A stretch of 64,000 bases of DNA from Sediminibacterium roseum (GTDB taxonomy: Bacteria > Bacteroidota > Bacteroidia > Chitinophagales > Chitinophagaceae): NCBI RefSeq assembly GCF_009939005.1, contig NZ_JAACJS010000015.1, positions 1,304,325 through 1,368,324 of the forward strand, read 5' to 3'. Under the pieces are notes generated by a model. The model was not told the DNA's origin. It made no database searches and saw only the letters and a program-made list of their open reading frames with translations. Shown piece after piece: positions 50,698 through 59,800 of the stretch. Position 1 is the stretch's first letter, and each line of letters begins with the position of its first letter. A program made the position numbers and the translations under genes.

Positions 50698-52842
50698 TCA
50701 ATGGAAATTTGCTTTGATGGCCACGCGCCTGTTCATGGCCCGTCCTTCTTCTGTGTTGTTGTCGGCTATCGGCCTGGTTAAACCAAACCCTTCGGATGTG
50801 AACCTGTTTGCGGCAAATCCTTTCCGGATGAAATAATCCCTAACCGATCTTGCCCTGCGTTTTGAAAGATCCAGGTTGTATGGAGCCGGTGCCCTGCTGT
50901 CTGTATGCCCTTCGATATACAAGGTGAGGTTTGGATATTTGGCCAGGTATGCACAAACTTCATTCAATGGCTTCAATGATGCCGGCGACAATTCCGCGCT
51001 CGCGGTTTTGAAGAATACCATCTTGGCCAGTTTATCTATTTCCGCCTGTATATCCGGGCAACCGTTGTTCTCTTTGGCTCCTTTTACATCCGGACATTTG
51101 TCTTTGCTGTCCTGAACACCATCACCGTCTTTGTCGAGCACCGGCGGCTGTGGCTGTGGTGCCACAACCGGTGTTAAGAGTATGGGTTGGATTTCAAGTT
51201 TTCTTTCGGCGCCCGTGTTCGGTACCTGCAATGAATCATCGATGTAACCGTTCCTGCTGGCGAGCAATGTGTATGGGTGCAATGGTTTAACGGCAAAGGA
51301 AAAATTACCCGTAATGGTTGTTACAAAAGAATCGATCACCGTTCTTGTTTCTTCATCGCGTAGCAAAACCGTTGCAACATCAAGCCTGCGCATGGTGAGC
51401 CTGCTCAGCACGGTGCCTTCGATCTGTACGCGGAAGGGCCTGTTCTCAAATACGTAAATATCATCTGTTCCCAAGCGGTTGCTGCTGAAGAACCCTTTTG
51501 TTTTGGTGCCGTTAAAGGTCAAACCAAAATCGTCGTAGCTTGAATTCAATGGGTACCCGGCATTCACGGGTGCTTTCCATACGCCGCGTACCGCGTAGGT
51601 TTTGTATATATCCAGTCCGCCCAATCCCGCAAAACCATCCGTACTATAGTACAGCGTATCTCCATTGATGGTCGGGAACAATTCGTTGCCCGGTGTATTG
51701 ATGCGGCTGCCCAATGAGTAGGCGCTTTTGGTGTCTTCGGCATCGAGGTTCACATAGTAAATATCGCTGCCACCCTGGCCACCGGGTTTGTTGCTGCAGA
51801 AATACAAACGCGCTTCATCATTGCTCAAGGCAGGGTGATAAAAATCGTACTCCTGTTCTACAAACGGCATTATCCTGATATTGCCCCAGTTGCCTTTTTC
51901 CAATGTTGCGGAGCAGATCTCCAGGTTGTAACGGCCGTTGTTCGGGCTCAGGTTGTTGCGTGTGAAATAGACTTTGTTTCCCGCCTTGTTAAAACACAAC
52001 GGGCCATAATTGTATTTCGCACTCAATTCATCACTGAACCTCGCGAGCTTGTGAACCGTGCCATTGTACGCGCCCCGGGCATTGGCAACAACAATGATAT
52101 CGTTGTCGTTGCTGGTTTGCGCCGTATAATCGTCTGTTGCCTTGATCCTGTTCACATCATGTGTGCGCGATGAACGGCCGGGAACGGTGTCGCTTGTATA
52201 AATGTCTGCTGTATCTTTTACCCAGTAAATGTTGGCAAAGGGCAATCCATCCCATCCAAACTCCTTCTCGCCCGATTTTCTTGTGTACCGGTTTGAAACA
52301 AACACCATGCCTGCGCCGTAGTACTGCGGACTAAAATCCTGTTGCTGTGTGTTGAGATGTAAAAGGCGGATGGTAAAATCGAGTGAGTCTTTGTAGAAAG
52401 GTTTGGTGTCAGCAAAACCTTTCAACCGCTCCTGCAGGATACCGTTGGTTTTATTGGCCCCCTCGGCTGCCAGTTTTTTGTAGATGGAAGCGGCCTCGCT
52501 GTAATTTTTCAGGTTGGCCGATAGCTCGGCAATGCGTTGTCTTGACACGCTGTTTGCGCCATGTTTCTTTTCGAACAACCTGTAGTATGCCAGGGCAGAA
52601 TCGTAATTCTTCACGTACCAATATGCCTCGGCGAGGTGCATGCCGGCAATTGAATCGTTTTTGCCCGGGTGTTCAAGGCTCGTTTTGAGAAAGGGGATGG
52701 CGAAAGTGTACCGTTGGTCGTTGAACTCCTTTTCACCATTGCGGAAATATACTTCCGCTCTTGCCGAACGTCCTGATTGCGCAAGGGCCGCTGCGTGGGC
52801 GGCTGCGGTCAGAACGAGTATATATAAAATAATCTTTTTCAT
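50698..52842 (-). CDS. OmpA-family protein with TPR, PD40 and TSP3 segments
   Basis: A 714-residue envelope protein with signal peptide. Residues about 25-140 are TPR-like helices (AEAYWYVKNYDSALAYYRLF). Residues about 170-450 are PD40/WD40-like repeats (ARLYFCSNKPGGQGGSDIYYVNL, LYYSTDGFAGLGGLDIYKTY). A carboxypeptidase-like domain spans about 480-560, a TSP3 calcium-binding segment DKDGDGVQDSKDKCPD follows, and an OmpA peptidoglycan-binding domain (IEGHTDSRAPAPYNLDLSKRRA) ends it. This architecture is the PorE-like partner found beside PorP/SprF in T9SS loci. It is immediately followed leftward by the small exported protein and preceded by porP. Confidence 0.9.
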   Translation of the reverse strand: MKKIILYILVLTAAAHAAALAQSGRSARAEVYFRNGEKEFNDQRYTFAIPFLKTSLEHPGKNDSIAGMHLAEAYWYVKNYDSALAYYRLFEKKHGANSVSRQRIAELSANLKNYSEAASIYKKLAAEGANKTNGILQERLKGFADTKPFYKDSLDFTIRLLHLNTQQQDFSPQYYGAGMVFVSNRYTRKSGEKEFGWDGLPFANIYWVKDTADIYTSDTVPGRSSRTHDVNRIKATDDYTAQTSNDNDIIVVANARGAYNGTVHKLARFSDELSAKYNYGPLCFNKAGNKVYFTRNNLSPNNGRYNLEICSATLEKGNWGNIRIMPFVEQEYDFYHPALSNDEARLYFCSNKPGGQGGSDIYYVNLDAEDTKSAYSLGSRINTPGNELFPTINGDTLYYSTDGFAGLGGLDIYKTYAVRGVWKAPVNAGYPLNSSYDDFGLTFNGTKTKGFFSSNRLGTDDIYVFENRPFRVQIEGTVLSRLTMRRLDVATVLLRDEETRTVIDSFVTTITGNFSFAVKPLHPYTLLASRNGYIDDSLQVPNTGAERKLEIQPILLTPVVAPQPQPPVLDKDGDGVQDSKDKCPDVKGAKENNGCPDIQAEIDKLAKMVFFKTASAELSPASLKPLNEVCAYLAKYPNLTLYIEGHTDSRAPAPYNLDLSKRRARSVRDYFIRKGFAANRFTSEGFGLTRPIADNNTEEGRAMNRRVAIKANFH

Positions 52843-52857
52843 TACACGTAATTAAAA

Positions 52858-53817
52858 TCAGAAGTACCTGGGTGATGCAACTTTTCCGTTGCCGGATCCA
52901 AATTCCATACGAAGCATTAACTCGTGGGTTCCGCTGTTGTAGTTGCCCAGGGCGTTGAATGTTTTATCGTATGCATATCCTACACGCAACTGTTTACTCA
53001 ACTGCAGTTCTGCCATCCCAACATAGGCATCGCCTGTTCTGTAGGAGAATCCGAAGGCGATGGTGTTCTGTATCCACAGGTTGCCATTGAAATCGTATTC
53101 GATTGGCGCACCGCTCCCCGCTTTTACGAGGATGGATGGCTTGAGAACAAGATCCCGGTTGAGGTTCATTACAAAACCGGTGGCGAGGTACAGGTGAAGA
53201 TCTTTCCCGGTTACGCCTTCTACCGATGTCGAATTATCGTACGAGATCTTTGATTTGAGCAATGCGGGTGTTGACAGCCCTATGTAAAATCGGTCCGAGT
53301 TGTAGTAGATACCTGCTGCGGCAGCGGGCAACAGTCCGCTGATGTTCTGCTGGAACCTTGGATCGTTCGGCTGAAAAGTAACGGCTTCGGTATAGTTGGC
53401 GCGGTAGTTCAACAATCCTGCCTGCAGGCCAAGGCTCAATGTTCCGGATTCCGTCATCTGTATCCTGAAAGCGTAAGAAGCATTGAATCCCGTGGTGCGT
53501 TCGATACCCAGTTTGTCATCGTACATCTGGAAACCAAGGCCGATCTTTTTTGCGTTCAGCGGCATGTCTACGCTGATGGATGCCGTTTTAGGCGCACCAG
53601 CAATGCCCACCCACTGGTCCCTGTACAATGCGGTAGCAGTGGGCACACCCCTGCTGCCGGCGTAGGCGGGATTGATGTTCATCATGTTGAACATATATTG
53701 GGTATACATTGGATGTTGCTGCGCTTTACCCGAGAGCGAAAGCATTATTATTAAAACCACCAGGCCCCATCTGACTTTCATCATCAATACACGCATGTGA
53801 TTACTTTTCTTTTTCAT
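52858..53817 (-). CDS. PorP/SprF family type IX secretion system outer-membrane protein
   Basis: About 319 residues from ATG 53817; 53796 (MRVLMMKVRWGL) is a possible later start. It has a signal segment, then the family's QHPMYTQYMFNMMNINPAYAGSRG and YRDQWVGIAGAPKTASISVD, and a barrel ending ELMLRMEFGS. PorP/SprF proteins anchor or help secrete type B C-terminal-domain cargo. It lies between the giant type B protein (64 bp upstream) and the OmpA-family protein (15 bp downstream), the classic three-gene cargo module. Confidence 0.92.
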   Translation of the reverse strand: MKKKSNHMRVLMMKVRWGLVVLIIMLSLSGKAQQHPMYTQYMFNMMNINPAYAGSRGVPTATALYRDQWVGIAGAPKTASISVDMPLNAKKIGLGFQMYDDKLGIERTTGFNASYAFRIQMTESGTLSLGLQAGLLNYRANYTEAVTFQPNDPRFQQNISGLLPAAAAGIYYNSDRFYIGLSTPALLKSKISYDNSTSVEGVTGKDLHLYLATGFVMNLNRDLVLKPSILVKAGSGAPIEYDFNGNLWIQNTIAFGFSYRTGDAYVGMAELQLSKQLRVGYAYDKTFNALGNYNSGTHELMLRMEFGSGNGKVASPRYF

Positions 53818-53881
53818 TACCTTTTTGCAAACGCGCTGAAACTTTTGGAAAGCAAACACTTTCCAAAAGTTAAAAACGGGA

Positions 53882-56800
53882 TTATCGTTTCAATGTTATG
53901 TACCCTGCAAACTTGCGCACCGTACCGTTCGTATTGTTTACCGCAAGGATCTCGTAATAATAGGTACCATCCGGCAGGTCCTCTCCCAATACCCGGTTGG
54001 CCTGGTTTCCTTTTCCGTTCCACTCGTTTTTATAGTCGAGCGACTTGTACACAAGGTTGCTCCACCTGTTGTAGATCTCCATTTTGATCGTGGTGTTGAA
54101 TGGCCTTGTGATCACGAAATAGTCGTTGTACCCATCGTTGTTTGGTGAGAAACCTGTGGGTATGAATATGTCTACCACCGGTATCACAAACTTGGTTGGG
54201 GCCCGCACCGTAGGGTCTGAATTTGTAAGCGGATCATTGGATGATACCGATACTTTGCCCAAAGGCGAGTTGGCCGTGAGTACCGCTACGTTGTTCAATG
54301 TTCCTGCAAAACCGTTCGGGAACACTTTCAGCGTAAACTGGAGCGAATCTTTTTTGAACGCCGGCAGTTTGCTTACATCACTCAGCAGGTTGATGTTTGT
54401 TTTTCCATCGTAGGATGGATTGGCGATCAACCCACCGCTTGCTTTGATGTCTGCCAGGCTCCATGTAGATTGTATCGGGAACACTTTGGTAAGATCGTCC
54501 GTGATCTTTACGCTGTCCAGTAATTCGCCGCGCAGGTTGGTGGCAACGAGGTTGAACGATACGAGGAAGCTTCCATCCTGCTGCAATACAGGCGCCGATG
54601 AAAGTATCTTCTGTATGTCTGCCGCTTTGCCCGGCTCGAGCGATGTAATGGCGTATGCGGTTGCAGTTGCGGTACATCCGTTTGCATCGCTTACCGTTAC
54701 GGTGTAGTTGCCCGGGTCGCCTACAACAATGCTTCGTGTGGTGGCGCCGGTTGACCATACATAGCCTGTTGCCTGTGTAGCCGTCAACGTGATGTTGCCT
54801 TTACCGATCACCATCGTACCTGTTCCCGTGATCACCGGTGTGGCTGGCACTGTGTAGATCTGTATGTAAACAGAGTTGCTGTATTTAACCTGGCTTCCTG
54901 AAATGGTTGCCCTGCGTAAATAGTAACTTGTTTTTACCGATCCCGTTGTATACGTTGCCGCTTCCGCGCCAATGATGTCTTTGAACGTTATGTTATCCGG
55001 TGAACTTTGCCATTGGTAGAGATACGCATCCAATCCACCTGTATTCACACTGGTTGGTATGATCTCCACGTTGTCGGCGCTTCCGCAATAACCGTTCGCC
55101 AGTACGGTGGTTGATCCTGTTTTGATACCGATGTCGCCCGGTTTCAACGGTGGCACCGGTGTGTTGATAATAATGGTTGTGATCACTTTCTCACTTGGAA
55201 CATTGTTGTCATCCGGATCCGGGTTTGTTCCATCTGTAGAAAGGTCGGTTACTGTTGTCAGCAGATCGTCCGCATAACCCGATGCCAATGCCTGCAGCCT
55301 GTAAACGGATTGCAGCTGGTTGGGTGTGATGTTGATGACATAGCTAACGGTTGCTTCCTGTTTGAATCCAAGCAGGTTGGTTCCGGTAAGCATGTTTGTA
55401 TCCGCCTTTGCATCAAATGCATTGTTGGTGTTGAGTCCGCCCGTTGCGGTGAGCGTTCCGCCTACAACATTGAATGTTGATGGGGTGAGGATGGATCGCA
55501 GCAGGTTCTCCTGCAGTTTCACGTCCCTGAGGTTCACGTTCCCGTAGTTCCTGAGTTTGTAAGAGAGCAATACATTGTAAGTGCCGTTGCCCTGTTCAAC
55601 CGGCGTTCCCGCATTCAGCGCAACGCCGATTGATGCCGTAGGGAAGAGATTGATGACGGCCGGCAACGGATCGCCTTTCTTCGTCACCTCCGGATGTTCC
55701 TCTACTTTATCATTATCATTTGAAAGACTTGTTGTCAACGATGTGGCATCCTGTGTATGCCCTGTACCCAGTGCCACCGCCTGCATCACAAATGGTTCTG
55801 TATACCCGTTTGGTTTTACATGCAGCCAGAGGATGATGGTGGCATCCATTCCTACAGGAAGGTTTGACTGCGGGCCGAACATATAGATGCTGTGCCCATC
55901 GTCGCCCACGCGCACCACGGTTTCGTCTTCATCGTTGTTCCACAATTCTTCTCTTGTTCCATCAGGTGCCATGCCTGTCATGTCTAAGCCTGCTGCATTG
56001 TATGTTTTCTTCTTTGTAAGTTTTGCAAAAAGATCTGAATTGTTCACCCCATCGTAGTTCATGTTCTGTACAACGGTTGTGCCTGATACTTTCACACTGT
56101 CCAGCACATAAGTTACGGGGTTCGGGAACACATCCTTCAGGTTCAGTCTTGCCTGTGAATTGGCGAGATCAAGATCGCCTATGTTCTTCGTGTGCACCAC
56201 GATGCGTGTTGCCCATGTACTGTCTACTTCTTTCCTGGCCGGATCCGCTTTCAGTGTAATAATCACTTTCGGAATTACAACACGTGTTGTTGTGGTATCG
56301 CGGATAAAATTCCGGTCCCTGGTCTCACCGTTTGCATCGGTCACTTTCACAAGCGTATACAAGGTGGTTGCAGGAATTTTTGCAACATCATAGGCTGTTC
56401 CGCTGGTAACGTTCCTGAGTGTATCGTTTTTACCTGCGGGTGATTTATCTGAATGATAGATCACGGTGAAAGGTGCGCGTCCTTCTGTTGCGGTGAACGT
56501 GATCCTTGGTGTTTCGAAATCGAAGATCGGCCCGTTGCTCCTGATACCGCCCTGCGGGCCCGTGAACGTAACCGTTGTTGTTTTTGAAATAGCTACCCCT
56601 GCGACGGATCCACAGATCGTTACATTGTCTGCTGTTGAGATCAGTTGCGATGTATAGGTTCCGTCGCCGTTGTCGGTTACTTTGGTAAACGTACCCCCGC
56701 TGGAGCAGAGTGTTGCCGGCCCGCCGCTGCAGCCAATGATGTTTCCAAGTACGTCGTACAATTGTATTTTGACATTGATCGGATCGTTGCTGGTGCCCGA

Positions 56801-59800
56801 TGCTGTAACCGGTGTACCTGTAATGGTAACCTGTGCGTAATCGATGATCGCGATGTTGTAAGTAACCTGCGAGCCTGCACAACCCTGGTTGTATGGTGTT
56901 ACCGTGATCACGCCATTGGTATTGCCCGCTTTCACGTTGATGGTATTGGTTGAAGATGACCCGCTCCATCCGCCGGTTGCAGGAACGGTCCACACATACG
57001 TGGTGGCCAATGCTGCCGGTGTTACGGAGAAAGTTTTAACCGTATCCCTCGGCATGGCGCACACACCGTTGATGCCACCCACGATAACCGGTTTCTGCAG
57101 AACGGTCACCTTCACCGAAGGTGTATATACCGCCGCATCTGATGATGTGCTTGCCGCTCTCCTGTAATAATAGGTTTGTGTTAACGTGCCCGCACCATAG
57201 TTTGCGGAGGTTGCTGCAGGAATGTTTGAGAACGTTACATTGTCGAGGCTTCGCTGCCATTGGTAATTGATCGTTCCGGTTCCGCCTGTTGCGGCTGTTG
57301 ATGTAAATGCGACAGGCGCCGTTGATGCGCAGATCGTTTGCGGGCTGCCTATGGTTCCTGGTATCAATGCTCCTGCCGGAACAGCGGTCATTACAACCGT
57401 TGCCATTGCGGTACATCCTGTTGCGGTGATCCTTCCTGTTACGGTATATACGGTTGCACCTACCGCTGTGGGTGTGGCAATTACACTTGCAGTGTTGGTT
57501 GCTGATAAATAGGTGGCCGGCGCCCAATCGTAGGTATCGGCGCCGCTCGCCGCCAGGGTTGTTGAGGCACCCGCTGCCACCGTAACGGCTGTTGGTGATA
57601 CATTCACTGATGGCAATGGCTTCACTGTTGCAGTGACCACGTTGCTGCGGACTGATTGACCGCCCGCTGTTGCCACCCGCCTGTAATAAGTAGTCGTAGT
57701 GATTGCACCAGCCGGCACATAGGTAGCCGCCGTTGCACCGGCGATGGTTGAGAAACCTGTGGATGCCGATGTTACCGATGCCTCCCATGTATAGGTAATG
57801 CCCGTTGCACCGCTCGCATCTGCCAGTGAGCTAAGCGTAGCCGGTGTAAACGGACCGCAGTTGTTCTGATCGGAGCCGATCGTTCCTGCATTGACCACCG
57901 TAACGGTAATGCTTGCCGAAGCGGTACAGCCGGATGGGGTAATGGTTCCGGTAACCGTATACCGCGTGGTAGACAATGGTGTTGCCGTAACAGACGCGGT
58001 TGTGGTTCCCGAGAGGCCCGTGGCTGGCGTCCATACGTAAGTGTCTGCACCGCTTGCCGTTAACCCGATGTTTCCGCCCGCGGCGATGGTGGCAGTTGCA
58101 GGTGCTGTTACGATGGTTGGTGATGTTGTATAAGTGATCGTAACCACGTTGCTGTATACAGCCGCATTGAGGTTGGTAGAAACTTTGCGCCTGAAGTAGG
58201 TAGTTGTGGTCAATGCACCCGATGGTGTGTAGCTCGATGTGGTGGCGCCGGCAATGTTTCCGAAATCGGTATTGTTGAGCGACGACTGCCATTGGTATAC
58301 ATATCCTGTTGCGGTGATGCTTCCTCCTGTTGCATTGGCGGTGGAGCTGAGTGTGCCGGGCACTGCGGATGCACTGCAGACAGTTGCAGGCGCAATGATC
58401 GTTCCGGGTGTTAAAGTTGGGTTAGTGAAGATTCCCCAATCGTAAGGGCCCATGTCTGCCAGCGTTGTTGTTGGCAACGCACGGGAGAGTGGTGTACTGT
58501 TGTTGTACCCGTTGGGCACAGATCCTGCCGGGAGCGCTGCTCCAATCAATACATCCTCACTGCTTAATAAAAGTTTCAGGTTGGCTGTTCCCGAAGGCAC
58601 ATTCGATAATAAATAGGTGCCGTCTATGTCAACCGGTGTTTTGTCAATAACGATGCTGTTGCCATCCACCACATACACGTACACGCCGCCATTACCGCTC
58701 GTACCCGTTTCCGTATTTGTTTTGATGTTCACAAACGAATTCGCGGCGCTCTGGTCGGCATCGTTCCATACGGTTCCTGATAAAGTGGTTGGAATTCCTT
58801 TCACCGTGATGGTTACGGTTGTGATTGAACTCAATGATGCACTCACACCACATCCTACCTGTCCGTCAACATGCGAATCTGTGATCTGGTATTGGTAAGT
58901 ATCGGTTCCAACAAAATTTGTTGCCGGTGTATACTTGATGAGTTTGTTCGGCATCAGCGTGATCGTTCCGCTTGCCGGCGCTGTGAGCCCGAGTGCAGTA
59001 ATGCTCACCGTGAGCGGATCGCTGTTCGGATCTGTATCATTGCTGATCACGTTGGTGTATACCGGATGGTTCATCAGCGTAACATCCGCATCGGCAGAAG
59101 CGATCGGCGCGATGTTGGGATTGGACGCACCGCTTACGGTGATGGATACGGTGGCCGTTCCGCTCGTTACACCCAATGGGTCAACCACGTGGTAAGTAAA
59201 TGCATCAACACCAGAATAAGATGCGCCCGGTGTGTACACCAACGTACCATCGGCTTTTGCAACCACGGTTCCGTGGCCCGGCGCCGAAACGATCACCGCA
59301 GACAATGCCCCGCCTTCCGGATCTGAAGCGATGTCAAGTACCTTGAGAGATGAGGTTATACAAGCAAATGTATTTATGGTGCCAGGCCCTGCCACAGGCG
59401 GCTGGTTGTTTACCGTAATGGTTACGGTGGCCGTGCTGCTCAATGCTGCGGAACATGCATCAGCAGCAATGCCAACGCGCCTGTAGGTGAACTGGTCCGT
59501 TCCGGAGAAGCCTGAAGTTGGTGTATAGTCAACATTGTTGCCATTCACCACCGCGATGCCGTTTGAGGGTTGTGTTACGATGATTGGTGCGCCCAATCCG
59601 CCATAACCCACATCATTCGCGCCTACGTTGATCGAAGTAAGCGTTCCTGAATTAACTGTGGCAACGTCGTTTACCAGTGTTGGTGCAGATCTTGTTACGG
59701 TAATGCGGATGCTTGCTGTGTTGCTTGTTCCGTTTACCTGGTCGGTAACGGTATAGTTCAGCGTATCCACACCAACAAATCCACCACTTGGAGTATATAA

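Noticed and set aside
54378..58292. Open frames of 126-250 residues in other frames of the giant adhesin
   Set aside because: They are biased to His, Arg and Asn in a repetitive way that comes from the repeat-rich adhesin DNA; none has a start context or domain.
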